From assembly GCF_027587195.1 (NCBI RefSeq), contig NZ_JAPDDP010000007.1:1-64000 (forward strand): a stretch of 64,000 bases of DNA, written 5' to 3'. Under the pieces are notes generated by a model. It was not told the DNA's origin. It did not search any database and worked only from the letters and a program-made list of their open reading frames with translations. Each line of letters opens with the position of its first letter. The first letter of the stretch is position 1. Positions 1 to 10,379 of this stretch are shown in pieces. Both the position numbers and the translations under genes were made by a program. This stretch comes from Solirubrobacter phytolaccae. Its GTDB lineage: Bacteria > Actinomycetota > Thermoleophilia > Solirubrobacterales > Solirubrobacteraceae.

Positions 1-418
1 CTCCGACTTCGGCGAGGCCGAGGCTGCGGCGGCCGCCTACGAGCGGCTCGGCCTGCGGTTCGACGCCGCGCGCACGCACCTCGCCCACGGGCGCGCGGCG
101 CGCCGCGCGCGGCAGTGGCGCGTCGCTCGCGAAGCGCTCGAGGCAGCGGCCGCGGCGTTCGACGCGCTCGGCTCCCCGGGCTGGGCGGAGCAGGCCAGCG
201 CGGAGCTGGCCCGCGTCGGCGGTCGCAAGCCCCTCGCCGACGCGCACGAGCTGACGCAGACCGAGCGCCAGGTCGCCGAGCTCGCCGCCGCCGGGCAGAC
301 CAACAAGGAGATCGCGCACGCCCTGTTCGTGACGACGCACACCGTCGAGGCGCACCTGACGAAGGTGTACGCGAAGCTCGGCGTCCGCTCGCGCACGGAG
401 CTCGCCGCGCAGCTCTAA
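1..418 (+). CDS. LuxR-family transcriptional regulator, C-terminal part
   Basis: The reading frame enters from outside the window and stops with TAA at 416-418. About 138 residues are visible. The first ~75 are alanine/arginine-rich helices (ERLG, ARTHLAHGRAARR, ALEAAAAAFDALGSPGWAEQA) typical of the TPR-like region that precedes the DNA-binding domain in large LuxR (LAL/MalT-type) regulators. The last ~60 are a GerE-type helix-turn-helix: LTQTERQVAELAAAGQTNKEIA, then FVTTHTVEAHLTKVYAKLGVRSRTEL. The ATPase and sensor parts lie outside the window, so the ligand is unknown. The next gene starts 83 bases downstream on the same strand and may or may not be a target. Confidence 0.9.
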   Translation, partial: SDFGEAEAAAAAYERLGLRFDAARTHLAHGRAARRARQWRVAREALEAAAAAFDALGSPGWAEQASAELARVGGRKPLADAHELTQTERQVAELAAAGQTNKEIAHALFVTTHTVEAHLTKVYAKLGVRSRTELAAQL

Positions 419-501
419 ACACTAGGGATCCGGGGAATATCGCCGGCCCGGTCACGCCCGTACGGTCGCCGGATGTCCTCCCCGACTCCCTACCGGACCG
501 C

Positions 502-3363
502 ATGACGCGGCGCGGACTCGCGATCGCGACCGCGTGCGCCGGCGGCTTCCTGGCGTTCCTGGACACCACGATCGTGAACACGGCGTTCCCCGCGATCGCC
601 GGCTCGTTCACGGGCGCATCCGCGCAGGACCTCGCGTGGGTTCTCGACGCGTACTTCATCGTCATCGCCGCGCTGCTCGTCCCTGCCGGCGGGATCGCCG
701 ACCGCGTCGGCCGCAAGCGGACCTTCCTCGCCGGCGTCGCGCTGTTCACCGCCGCCTCGGCGGCGTGTGCCGCCGCCCCTGGGCTGGAGGTGCTGATCGC
801 CGCCCGCGCGGTGCAGGGCGCCGGCGCGGCGGTGATGATGGCCGTCTCGCTCGCCTTGATCCTCCCGCTGTACCCGGTCGCGCAACGCGCGTCCGCCGTC
901 GCGCTGTGGGGCGCGTCGGCCGCGCTGGCCGCCGCTTCCGGCCCGCCGCTCGGCGGCGCCCTCGTCGAGCTCGACTGGCGCTGGGTCTTCCTCCTCAACC
1001 TCCCGCTGGGCGCGGTCGTGCTCGTCGCCGCCCGCGCCGCGTTCGCCGAGCAGCGCGACGCCCGGCTCACCGGGCTGCCGGACCTGCTCGGCGTCGGCCT
1101 GATCATGGCCGGCCTCGGGACGCTCTCCCTGGCGATCCTGGAGGGCGGCGCGTGGGGCTGGACGAGCCCGCGCATCGTCGGCGCGTTCGTCGTCGCCGCG
1201 CTGGCGCTCGCCGCGACCGCGCATCGCTGCCGCGTCCATCCACGTCCGGTGCTCGATCCCGCGCTGCTGCGGATCGCGTCCTTCAGCCGCGCGAACGTCG
1301 GCATCCTGCTGCTCGGGATGGCGTTCTTCTCGACCATCCTCGCCAACGTCCTGTTCCTGGTCGGCGTGTGGGGCTACAGCCTCCTCGGCGCCGGGCTGGC
1401 GGCCGTGCCGGGCGCGCTCGCGACCGCCGCGGTCGCGGTGCCGGCGAGCCGGTTCGCCGAGCGCCACGGCCAGCGCGCGGTGATCATCCCGGGCTGCCTG
1501 CTCTACGTCGCCGGCATGACGATCGTGCGTGGCGCCGGCTCCGAGCCCGCGTTCCTGGAGACCTGGCTCCCGGCCCTGCTGCTCAACGGCGCCGGCCTCG
1601 GGCTCGCGTTCCCGGCGTTCGCCGCGGCGGCGCTGCGCGACGTCCCGCCCGAGCACTTCGGCACCGCGAGCGCCGTGACCAACGCGACCCGCCAGCTCGG
1701 CGGCGTGCTCGGCACGGCGCTGCTCTTCGCGGTCGGCGCGCCGGTCACGCTGGCGGCGGCCGAGGACGCGTACCTGGTCAGCACGCTGTGGGCGCTCGGC
1801 GCGGGCGTCGTCGCCGCGACGCTCTACGGCCGCGTGCTCACGCTCGGGCTCGGCGCCGTGATCGCCACCGGCGCGCTCGTGCTCGCCGGCCCGGCCGCCG
1901 CGCAGACGACCGAGTTCCTCGGCCCGATCATCATCAAGCCCAAGCAGGTCCCGCGCCTGGCGGCCGCGGCGGACCTCACGAAGACCGCGGTCACCACGCC
2001 GTCCACGCCCGTGTTCCACCTCTACGAGCCGGAGGTCAAGGACGTCGGGCTGCGCGTCGCCGGCACGACCGACGGCGCGAACGGCGACCTGGTCGACCTG
2101 CTGTGCACGCGTGGCGCGGACGGGTACCAGCGCGTCGCGGCGAACGTCGCGGTCGGCAAGGACGGGAGCTTCCAGACGACCGTGGCGTTCGGGAAGTTCA
2201 AGCCCGCCGCCTGCACGTTGCGCGCGGTCCCGTACAAATCCACGCCCAAGGACCTCGGGCCGTTCACCGGCCCGCTCGTCGCGGTCACCTACCTCGCGCG
2301 CACGCGGTCCATCCCCGTGCTCGGGGAGGAGGCGGCGGTGGCGCTCGACTACGAGCTCGAGAGCGGGCACCGGCACGGCCACGCGACCGTCACGTCGGCC
2401 GCGGGCGCGGGCCTGAAGGCGCAGTACGGCGTCCGGCCCGCGCTCGAGCGCTACGGCACGCCGACCTGGGTCGGCGGCGCGCGGATCGAGGCGCTCGCCG
2501 TCGACGGCACGCCCGCCTACGTCGGCGCCGCGATCCCGCTCCTCGATGTCGAAGGCCGTCCGGCCGCGCCCCGCGGTTTCGACGGAGTCCAGACGAAGGT
2601 GGAGGTCGATCCCGTCACGGGGACCGTCGTCGTGGCCGAGACCGCGCGGGCGCTGCGCTGCGACGCGAAGTGCGTGGCCGTGACCGACACCGGCGTGCGG
2701 CTCCAGCGCACCGTCACGCTCGACGGCGAGCACGCCGTCGCGCGCGTGCTCGACCGCTGGGTGAGCACGGACGAGCAGCCGCACCGGGTGCGCGTCGAGT
2801 ACGCGCACCGGGCGCAGGCCACACGCTGGCGCTTCCCCGGCTCGCCGGTCTTCCGCACGCCCGCGGCGACCGAGCCCAGGGCCGGCACGCTGCTCGTCCA
2901 CGACGGGACGACGGCGCAGGCCCCGGGCGCGCTGACGCTCGACCCGGCGCCCGCGGCGCTGGCCTTCGCGACGCCGGACCGCGCCACGGAGACGCTCACG
3001 CTGACCACGCCCGCGACCGTGCAGCGCACGTTCTCGGTCGGGGACCAGGTGATCGAGGACGAGCCGCAACCGCCGCCGCCCGGCGCGCCGGAGCAGCCGG
3101 GCGACCCGCATCCGGAGCATCCGCAGCCGGACCCGCAGCCACAGCCGACCAAGCGGTGCGTCGTCCCGCGCGTGAAGGCCGGGGCGACGGTGAGCGCGGC
3201 GCGGGTGGCGCTCAAGCAGGCGAGCTGCGCGGTCGGCGCGACGCGCAAGGCCCGCTCGGCCAAGGTCAAGAAGGGCCGCGTGATCGCGCTCGCCCGCGGC
3301 GCCGGCAAGCGGCTTCCGGCGGGCACGAGGATCGGCATCAAGGTCAGCCGCGGCCGCCGCTGA
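502..3363 (+). CDS. DHA2-type MFS efflux transporter fused in frame to a secreted PASTA-tailed protein
   Basis: The frame opens at ATG 502 and runs 953 residues without a stop. Residues 1-~445 are a complete 14-helix major facilitator of the EmrB/QacA (DHA2) drug-proton antiporter type: the first helix carries FLDTTIVNTAFPAIA, the loop after helix 2 has GGIADRVGRKR, and helix 5 has a GPPLGG motif. Directly after helix 14 comes a second hydrophobic stretch, VLTLGLGAVIATGALVLAGPAAAQ (broken here only by codon 1834 GTG), which looks like a signal peptide with an AAA|Q cleavage site. It is followed by ~510 residues of beta-rich exported sequence. That part ends in a Pro-rich linker and a PASTA-like domain (CVVPRVKAGATVSAA). 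No stop codon or clear ribosome-binding site separates the two parts, so this is either a real fusion or two genes joined by loss of a stop. GTG 1834 is the candidate second start. Confidence 0.8.
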   Translation: MTRRGLAIATACAGGFLAFLDTTIVNTAFPAIAGSFTGASAQDLAWVLDAYFIVIAALLVPAGGIADRVGRKRTFLAGVALFTAASAACAAAPGLEVLIAARAVQGAGAAVMMAVSLALILPLYPVAQRASAVALWGASAALAAASGPPLGGALVELDWRWVFLLNLPLGAVVLVAARAAFAEQRDARLTGLPDLLGVGLIMAGLGTLSLAILEGGAWGWTSPRIVGAFVVAALALAATAHRCRVHPRPVLDPALLRIASFSRANVGILLLGMAFFSTILANVLFLVGVWGYSLLGAGLAAVPGALATAAVAVPASRFAERHGQRAVIIPGCLLYVAGMTIVRGAGSEPAFLETWLPALLLNGAGLGLAFPAFAAAALRDVPPEHFGTASAVTNATRQLGGVLGTALLFAVGAPVTLAAAEDAYLVSTLWALGAGVVAATLYGRVLTLGLGAVIATGALVLAGPAAAQTTEFLGPIIIKPKQVPRLAAAADLTKTAVTTPSTPVFHLYEPEVKDVGLRVAGTTDGANGDLVDLLCTRGADGYQRVAANVAVGKDGSFQTTVAFGKFKPAACTLRAVPYKSTPKDLGPFTGPLVAVTYLARTRSIPVLGEEAAVALDYELESGHRHGHATVTSAAGAGLKAQYGVRPALERYGTPTWVGGARIEALAVDGTPAYVGAAIPLLDVEGRPAAPRGFDGVQTKVEVDPVTGTVVVAETARALRCDAKCVAVTDTGVRLQRTVTLDGEHAVARVLDRWVSTDEQPHRVRVEYAHRAQATRWRFPGSPVFRTPAATEPRAGTLLVHDGTTAQAPGALTLDPAPAALAFATPDRATETLTLTTPATVQRTFSVGDQVIEDEPQPPPPGAPEQPGDPHPEHPQPDPQPQPTKRCVVPRVKAGATVSAARVALKQASCAVGATRKARSAKVKKGRVIALARGAGKRLPAGTRIGIKVSRGRR

Positions 3364-3443
3364 CGCACCTCGCCGGGGGTGCTCCGGCGCCCCCGGCAAC
3401 TTTCTTCTTGACGTTCTGCCAGAGTCCGTGCATACTGCCGCCC

Positions 3444-3465
3444 ACGGTTTCCGAAACCGTTTTTG
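3444..3465. promoter_or_regulatory. Putative LacI operator upstream of lacI-type gene
   Basis: Positions 3444-3460 form a perfect palindrome (ACGGTTT, CCG, AAACCGT), and 3454-3465 read AAACCGTTTTTG. The same 12-mer recurs at 4557-4568 in front of the binding-protein gene. It lies immediately upstream of the regulator ATG at 3471, which suggests autoregulation. Confidence 0.65.
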
Positions 3466-3470
3466 GAGAG

Positions 3471-4502
3471 ATGGAAGAACGAGTCACAATCCGCGAGCTC
3501 GCGCGGCGGTCCGGCGTGTCTGTCGGCACCGTCAGCCGAGCCCTCAACGGCTACGCCGACGTGCGTCCCGAGACGCGCGAGCGCATCATGCGCCTCGCGT
3601 CGGAGCTCGACTACACGCCCGCCGCCGCGGCCCGTTCGCTCGTCACCCAGCGCTCCCACGTCATCGGCGTGTTCATGGAGACGGGCGAGGGGCATCCGGA
3701 CCTGCAGCACCCGTTCTTCCACGAGGTCCTCGGGGGGCTCAAGCAGCGTGTCGGCCGTGAAGGGTTCGACCTGCTGCTGTTCGCCTCCGAGCGGCCCGGG
3801 GGCGGGTACGGCCCGCACTCCTACCTCAAGCGCGCTCGCCACCACAGCGTCGACGGCTGCGCGCTGATCGGCCTGGACCCGGACGACTCCGAGGTCCGCC
3901 GGCTCGTGCGCGGGGAGATCCCGTGCGTGGCCATCGACATGCAGCTCGAGGGCCCGAACACCGAGGTCGTGATGAGCGACAACGAGGCCGGCGCCGCCGA
4001 AGCCGTGCGGCATCTGCACGGGCTCGGGCACCGGCGCATCGCCACGATCACGGGCATGATCGACTCCCGTCCGGGCGTCGACCGCCTGCGCGGGTACCGC
4101 AACGCGATCCAGGAGCTCGGGCTCGCCTATCGCGACGAGTACGTGCGCTACGGCGACTTCTACGCCGAGTCCGCGCGGGAAGCGACCGAGAAGCTGCTCG
4201 CGCTGCCCGAACCGCCGACCGCGATCTTCGCCGCCGCCGACCTGATGGCGATCGGCGCCGTGCGCGCCGCGGCGGAGGCCGGCCTGAGCGTGCCGGCCGA
4301 CTTGAGCGTCGTCGGCTTCGACGACATCCAGCTCGCCCCCCACGTCAACCCGCCCCTCACCACGCTGCGCCAGGACAAGCTCGGCCTGGGCGCGGCGGCC
4401 GGCGACGCCCTCGTGGCGCGCATCGCCGGCGACCCCGAGCGTCCGCAGTTGCGGACGCTCCCCGTAGAGCTCGTCGTACGCGGCTCGACCGCAGCTCCCT
4501 AG
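3471..4502 (+). CDS. LacI-family transcriptional repressor of a glucoside operon
   Basis: A 343-residue LacI/GalR repressor of normal family length. Residues 5-30 are the lacI helix-turn-helix (TIRELARRSGVSVGTVSRALNG) and residues ~45-55 the hinge helix region (YTPAAAARSL). The rest is the periplasmic-binding-protein-like sensor domain, with the typical GFDDIQLAPHVNPPLTTLRQD segment near the C-terminus. ATG 3471 is preceded by TTTTGGAGAG, a good ribosome-binding site. The operator-like palindrome directly upstream and its partner at 4557 indicate that it represses itself and the downstream sugar operon. The inducer is unknown; the neighbouring GH1 enzyme points to a beta-glucoside or its product. 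Confidence 0.93.
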   Translation: MEERVTIRELARRSGVSVGTVSRALNGYADVRPETRERIMRLASELDYTPAAAARSLVTQRSHVIGVFMETGEGHPDLQHPFFHEVLGGLKQRVGREGFDLLLFASERPGGGYGPHSYLKRARHHSVDGCALIGLDPDDSEVRRLVRGEIPCVAIDMQLEGPNTEVVMSDNEAGAAEAVRHLHGLGHRRIATITGMIDSRPGVDRLRGYRNAIQELGLAYRDEYVRYGDFYAESAREATEKLLALPEPPTAIFAAADLMAIGAVRAAAEAGLSVPADLSVVGFDDIQLAPHVNPPLTTLRQDKLGLGAAAGDALVARIAGDPERPQLRTLPVELVVRGSTAAP

Positions 4503-4519
4503 GAGGTCCCGTTTCGCCC

Positions 4520-4536
4520 GGCCGGACCCACCGGCC
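4520..4536 (+). terminator. Short hairpin after the LacI gene
   Basis: GGCCGG (4520-4525) and CCGGCC (4531-4536) pair around a five-base loop ACCCA. There is no T tract. It could attenuate read-through from the regulator gene into the operon. Confidence 0.35.
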
Positions 4537-4556
4537 AGTTCGTTCGCGCTGTACCA

Positions 4557-4568
4557 AAACCGTTTTTG
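4557..4568. promoter_or_regulatory. Putative LacI operator upstream of the sugar uptake operon
   Basis: The 12-mer AAACCGTTTTTG is identical to 3454-3465, and the surrounding AAAACCGTTTT is nearly palindromic around C/G. It sits 30 bases before the binding-protein ATG at 4599, where a bound repressor would block the promoter or early transcription. Confidence 0.65.
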
Positions 4569-4598
4569 TCAGCTTTGCAATGGAGGAGGGAGAACCCC

Positions 4599-5984
4599 AT
4601 GCCGAAGAGGCTTGCGATCGTCACGTCGGCGATCGCGCTCGTGCTCGCCCCCGCGGCCTTCGTGGCCTGTGGCGGCGACGACAGCAGTGATTCAGCGGCC
4701 AAGCCGAGCGGTGCCAGCAACGCCGCGCAGGGCGAGACGCTCGAGAAGGGCGTGACCTTGACGCTCTGGACGATGCCGAACTCGCCCCAGCCCAAGGAGG
4801 ACCTGCAGAAGATGGTCGCCCCGTTCACGGCCAAGACCGGCGTGAACGTGGACGTCCAGGAGGTCGGCTGGGACGTCCAGTTCGACCGCATCCGCAACGC
4901 CGCCGTCGCGGGCGAGGGCCCGGACATCACGCAGGCCGGCACCACGCAGGTGCCGTTCTTCGCCGCGCTCGGCGGCTTCCAGGACCTGACCGACAAGGTC
5001 GAGGAGATCGGCGGCAAGGGCGCCTACGCCGAGGGCATCTGGAACACCACGCAGGTCCAGGGCCAGGACGGCACGTGGGCGATCCCGTGGTTCACCGAGG
5101 CGCGCTCGCTCTACTACCGCAAGGACGTGCTCGAGAAGGCGGGCGTCGATCCCGCCACGGCCTTCAAGGACCTCGACTCGTTCAAGGCCACGCTGCAGGC
5201 GATCAAGGACAAGGTGCCGGACGTCCAGCCGTTCGGCGCGCCCGGCAAGAAGGCCTACGACCTCGTCCACCAGGTCATGCCGTTCGTGTGGGACCAGGGC
5301 GGCGCGGAGCTCAACGCCGACGCCACGCAGTCCACGATCAACTCGCCCGAGTCCCAGGCGGGCGTCGAGTTCATGGCCGGCCTGATCACCGACGGGCTGT
5401 TCGACAAGAGCCAGCTCGAGCGCGACGGCACGCAGGTCGAGAACCAGTTCAAGGGCGGCCGGCTCGCGGTCTGGATCGGCGGCCCGTGGGTGCTCGGCTC
5501 GATCGATCGCGCCGAGGACGACACGTGGAGCGACGAGGCGCGCGAGAACGTCGGCGTCGCCCCGATGCCGACCGGCCCGTCCGGCAAGGCGTACACGTTC
5601 GTCGGCGGCTCGGACCTGATGGTGTTCAAGAACTCCGAGCACCCCAATGAGGCGTGGGCGCTGGTGAAGTTCCTCTCCGAGGACCAGACCCAGGTCGACT
5701 ACGCGAAGCTCCTCGGGATGTTCCCGGCCCGGCTGGATCCCCAGCAGCAGGTCGGCGACTCCTCCGAGAACCACAAGGCGTTCTTCGAAGCCATCCAGAC
5801 GGGCCGGACCTACGCGCCGATCCCGCAGTGGGGCCAGATCGAGAACGCGTACAAGACGCGCTTCGGGAACATCCTCGACAGCGCGGCAGGCGTCGGCAAG
5901 GACTACAACGCGGCGACCGTGAAGTCCCAGCTCGACGCCGCGGCGAAGGAGGCCGACGGGCTCTTGGCCCAGTCGGCGGGGTAG
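4599..5984 (+). CDS. Sugar-binding lipoprotein of an ABC importer (SBP family 1)
   Basis: A 461-residue extracellular solute-binding protein, the substrate receptor of the carbohydrate importer encoded next to it. A lipoprotein signal (MPKRLAIVTSAIALVLAPAAFVAC) puts the lipidated cysteine at residue 24, followed by a Gly/Asp/Ser linker. The mature part is typical of family 1 sugar-binding proteins: LTLWTMPNS near the start, then AVAGEGPDI, YYRKDVLEKAGVDP, GGRLAVWIGGPWVL and a late ALVKFLSEDQTQVDYAKLLGMFPAR. ATG 4599 follows GGAGGAGGG at 4582-4590; an upstream in-frame start at 4566 would overlap the operator and give no signal peptide. The TAG stop overlaps the GTG start of the first permease by one base. 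Confidence 0.93.
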   Translation: MPKRLAIVTSAIALVLAPAAFVACGGDDSSDSAAKPSGASNAAQGETLEKGVTLTLWTMPNSPQPKEDLQKMVAPFTAKTGVNVDVQEVGWDVQFDRIRNAAVAGEGPDITQAGTTQVPFFAALGGFQDLTDKVEEIGGKGAYAEGIWNTTQVQGQDGTWAIPWFTEARSLYYRKDVLEKAGVDPATAFKDLDSFKATLQAIKDKVPDVQPFGAPGKKAYDLVHQVMPFVWDQGGAELNADATQSTINSPESQAGVEFMAGLITDGLFDKSQLERDGTQVENQFKGGRLAVWIGGPWVLGSIDRAEDDTWSDEARENVGVAPMPTGPSGKAYTFVGGSDLMVFKNSEHPNEAWALVKFLSEDQTQVDYAKLLGMFPARLDPQQQVGDSSENHKAFFEAIQTGRTYAPIPQWGQIENAYKTRFGNILDSAAGVGKDYNAATVKSQLDAAAKEADGLLAQSAG

Positions 5985-6970
5985 TGGCACAGACGACCCT
6001 TCAGCCGCCCCCCGAGGCCCGTCCCGCGCGCTCCCTCCCCTTGCGCGCGGGGCGGCCTCGCCGCCGCCGCCGGCGGAACTGGTTCGCGTACGGGCTGATC
6101 GCGCCCGCCCTGGCGTTCATGGTGCTCGTGCACCTGATCCCCACGGCGGGTGGCGTGGTGCTGAGCTTCAAGCGGCTCAACACCTTCACCTTCGCGCGCC
6201 TGTTCGACGCACCGTGGGCCGGGCTCGAGAACTACCGCGGCATCCTCTTCGACACGGCGAACCCGCTGCACTCCGGGTTCTTCGGCGCCGTCCAGAACAC
6301 GGCGGTCTACACGTTCTGGACGGTCGGCGGGACGTTGGCGGGCGGTCTCGCGATCGCGCTGCTGCTCAACCGGCCGATGCGCGGCCAGCGGCTCGTGCGG
6401 ACGCTGATGCTCGCGCCGTGGATCGTGCCGAGCTTCGTCGTCGCCGTGCTGTGGCAGTTCATGTGGCAGAGCGACGTCGGGATCATCAACAAGGTCCTCG
6501 TCGACTACACGCACCTGCTGAGCGAGCGGCCGATCTGGCTGCTGGGCGAGAACTCGATGTGGGCGATCGTCATCCCGAGCATCTGGCGCGGGCTGCCGTT
6601 CGCGATGATCTTCTTCCTCGCCGGGCTGCAGGCGATGCCGCCTGAGCTCCACGAGGCGGCGGCGATCGACGGCGCGGGTCCGCTCCGCCGCTTCCGCTAC
6701 ATCACGCTGCCGTTGCTGCGGCCGCTGATCGCGGTGCAGCTGCTGTTCTGCGTGATCTACGCGACCTACCAGTTCGCGATCCCGTACATCATGCTCGGGA
6801 GCAACCCGGGCCCGGACGCCGACCTGATGATGACGTTGATCGTCAGGCAGTCGTTCTCCAACAACCTGTTCGGCTTCGGCGCCGCGGCGTCCGTCCTGCT
6901 CACGCTCGCCATGTGCGTGTGGGTGGCGGTCTGGTACCGCGCGTTCAAGCGTGATCTGGAGGTCAAATGA
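5984..6970 (+). CDS. Carbohydrate ABC importer permease (MalF-type)
   Basis: A 328-residue inner-membrane permease, one half of the translocation channel. The N-terminus is basic (RPRRRRRRNW) and leads into helix 1 (YGLIAPALAFMVLVHLIP), followed by the six-helix binding-protein-dependent transport core. The EAA loop that contacts the ATPase is EAAAIDGAGPLRRFRYITLPLLRP. The GTG start at 5984 overlaps the previous TAG (TAGTG), and the stop overlaps the next ATG (ATGA), so the importer genes are translationally coupled. Confidence 0.93.
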   Translation: MAQTTLQPPPEARPARSLPLRAGRPRRRRRRNWFAYGLIAPALAFMVLVHLIPTAGGVVLSFKRLNTFTFARLFDAPWAGLENYRGILFDTANPLHSGFFGAVQNTAVYTFWTVGGTLAGGLAIALLLNRPMRGQRLVRTLMLAPWIVPSFVVAVLWQFMWQSDVGIINKVLVDYTHLLSERPIWLLGENSMWAIVIPSIWRGLPFAMIFFLAGLQAMPPELHEAAAIDGAGPLRRFRYITLPLLRPLIAVQLLFCVIYATYQFAIPYIMLGSNPGPDADLMMTLIVRQSFSNNLFGFGAAASVLLTLAMCVWVAVWYRAFKRDLEVK

Positions 6971-7803
6971 ACGCCCGGCTCGTCAACCGAGGGCTGGACG
7001 CGCTGACCTGGCTCGTCCTGCTCGTGATGCTGTCGCCGATCCTCTGGCTCGTCGCCGCCTCGTTGCAGACGGACGGCCAGCTTTCGCGCGGCGCCTACAA
7101 CCTGCTCGAGCCGACGTTCACCGCGTTCAGCCGCATGTGGCAGACGGTCGACTTCGAGCGCTACCTGCTCAACTCGCTGATCATCTGCACGGCGGCGGCG
7201 CTGTGCGCGACGGCGTTCGCGTCGTGCGCGGGCTACGCGCTCGCGCGCTTCAAGTTCCGGGGCGCGACGGGGCTGTCCCTCGGCGTCGTCGGCACCCAGC
7301 TCATCCCCGGCTCGCTGTTCCTGCTGCCCGTGTTCATGGGCTTCGTGTGGCTCAAGCAGAACACGCCGGTCGCGCTGTTCGACACGCACCTCGGGATGAT
7401 CCTCGTCTACACGGCGTTCTTCACGCCCGTGGCGATCTACTTCATGCGGTACTTCTTCGCCGCGATCCCGCGGGACCTCGAGGAGGCCGCGATGGTCGAC
7501 GGCTGCACCCGCTTCGGCGCGTTCGTGAAGATCGTCCTGCCGGCCGCGGCGCCGGGCCTGGTCGCGACCTTCGTCTACGCGTTCCTGTTCGCGTGGGACG
7601 AGCTGCTGTTCGTGGCCGCCCTGACGCAGGAGAACGCCGAGACGATCCCGATCGGCATCCGCAACTTCATCGGCAACTACCAGGAAAGGACGGCGCAGCT
7701 GATGGCGGCCGGCGTGGTCTCCACACTTCCCGTGCTCATCGCCTTCTTCGCGACCCAGCGTTGGCTCGTGAAGGGCATCACGGCCGGGGCGGTGAAGGGA
7801 TGA
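6967..7803 (+). CDS. Carbohydrate ABC importer permease (MalG-type)
   Basis: A 278-residue permease pairing with the upstream one. It has about six helices and the EAA motif EEAAMVDGCTRFGAFVKIVLPAAAPG, plus the usual MalG-family C-terminal region (GVVSTLPVLIAFFATQRWLVKGITAGAVKG). The ATG overlaps the preceding TGA by 4 bases, and its own TGA overlaps the GH1 start in the same way. Confidence 0.93.
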   Translation: MNARLVNRGLDALTWLVLLVMLSPILWLVAASLQTDGQLSRGAYNLLEPTFTAFSRMWQTVDFERYLLNSLIICTAAALCATAFASCAGYALARFKFRGATGLSLGVVGTQLIPGSLFLLPVFMGFVWLKQNTPVALFDTHLGMILVYTAFFTPVAIYFMRYFFAAIPRDLEEAAMVDGCTRFGAFVKIVLPAAAPGLVATFVYAFLFAWDELLFVAALTQENAETIPIGIRNFIGNYQERTAQLMAAGVVSTLPVLIAFFATQRWLVKGITAGAVKG

Positions 7804-9163
7804 CGGCCACGGCGCCCAAGCCCGCCGCCGCGGCGGTGGCCGACGAGCTCCCGGCCGGCTTCCGCTTCGGCGCGGCCACCGCGTCCTACCAGGTCGAGGG
7901 CGCCGCGCGCGAGGACGGGCGCGGCGAGTCGATCTGGGATCGCTTCAGCCATTCGCCCGGCAACGTCGTCAATGGCGACACCGGCGACGTCGCGTGCGAC
8001 CACTACCACCGCTGGGCTTCCGACCTGGACCTGATGGTGGCGCTGGGGCTCGAGTCCTACCGGTTCTCGATCGCCTGGCCGCGCGTGCAGCCGGACGGGC
8101 GCGGGCCGTTGAACGCGCGTGGCGTCGCGTGGTACCGGCGGCTCGCGGAAGGGCTGCTCGAGCGCGGGATCGAGCCGGTCGCGACGCTCTACCACTGGGA
8201 CCTGCCGCAGGCGCGGCAGGAGGTCGGCGGCTGGGCGGTGCGCGACACGGCGCTGCGCTTCGCCGACTACGCGGCGGAGATGGCCGCCGCGCTCGGTGAC
8301 GTCGTGCAGGGCTGGATCACGCACAACGAGCCGTGGGTCGTCGCGTTCCTCGGGCACGCGCACGGGCGCAAGGCACCCGGCATCCGCGACTGGCCGACGG
8401 CGCTGGCGGTGTCCCACAACCTGCTGCTCTCGCACGGGCTCGCCGTCGACGCGCTGCGCGCGGCGGGCTCGGCTCCGGTCGGCATCACGCTGAACCTCAA
8501 CCCGATGCGCGGCGAGGAGCCGTGGGCGGTGGGGATGATGGACGCCCACCAGAACCGCTGGTTCCTCGATCCCGTGCTGCGCGGCGAGTACCCGGCCGAG
8601 ATGCTCGCCTACTACGAGAAGGTCTTCGGGCCGCTGCCGGTGCTCAACCCCGAGGACATGGACGTGATCTCGCGGCCGATCGACTTCCTCGGCGTCAACT
8701 ACTACAACCCGACCTATGTGCGGGCCTCGTCGGAAGGGCCGCTCGGCGTGTCGACCGTGGTGCCGCGCGGCGCGACCACCGCCATGGGCTGGCCGGTCGA
8801 CGCCACCGGGCTCTACGACATGCTCACCCGGCTGCGCGCCGACTACGGGGACCTGGAGATCTGGATCACCGAGAACGGCGCCGCGTTCGACGACGAGCGG
8901 CTCGTGAACGGCGTCGTCGAGGATCCCTCGCGCGTCGTATACCTGTCGACGCACCTGGACGCGCTGCGGCGTGCCGTGGGCGCCGGCGTCAACGTCAAGC
9001 GCTACCACGCCTGGTCCCTGCTCGACAACTTCGAGTGGGAGCACGGCTACGACAAGCGCTTCGGCATCGTGCGCGTCGACTACGACACGCAGGAGCGGAT
9101 TCCCAAGCGGAGCGCGCTCTGGTATCGAGATCACATCGCGGCGGTGCGGGGAGGTGGTGCGTG

Positions 9164-9164
<1 letters not shown>
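7800..9164 (+). CDS. Family GH1 beta-glucosidase
   Basis: A 454-residue cytoplasmic glycoside hydrolase of full GH1 length with no signal peptide. Hallmarks: FRFGAATASYQVEGA near the start, acid/base Glu177 in the THNEPW motif, LGVNYYNP, nucleophile Glu358 in ITENGA, and the substrate-binding WSLLDNFEWEHGYDKRFG. It would hydrolyse short beta-glucosides such as cellobiose, releasing glucose after uptake by the adjacent importer. It lies between the permease and the ATPase genes with 4-base and 1-base overlaps, so it is certainly part of the operon. Confidence 0.95.
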
Positions 9165-10282
<1,118 letters not shown>

Positions 10283-10297
10283 ACTGGCACGCCGCCC

Positions 10298-10379
10298 GGT
10301 GGGATTCCCGAGCGGTCAAAGGGGACGGGCTGTAAACCCGTTGGCTTAGCCTTCGAAGGTTCGAATCCTTCTCCCACCA
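10298..10379 (+). tRNA. tRNA-Tyr (anticodon GTA)
   Basis: An 82-nt class II tRNA. The acceptor arms GGTGGGA (10298-10304) and TCCCACC (10372-10378) pair, with discriminator A at 10379. The anticodon stem CGGGCT-GTA-AACCCG gives Tyr (GUA), followed by a long variable arm and the T-arm GGTTCGAATCC. CCA is not encoded. The 3' end is repeated at 17587-17598, so this gene is the likely integration site of the element that follows. Confidence 0.95.
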
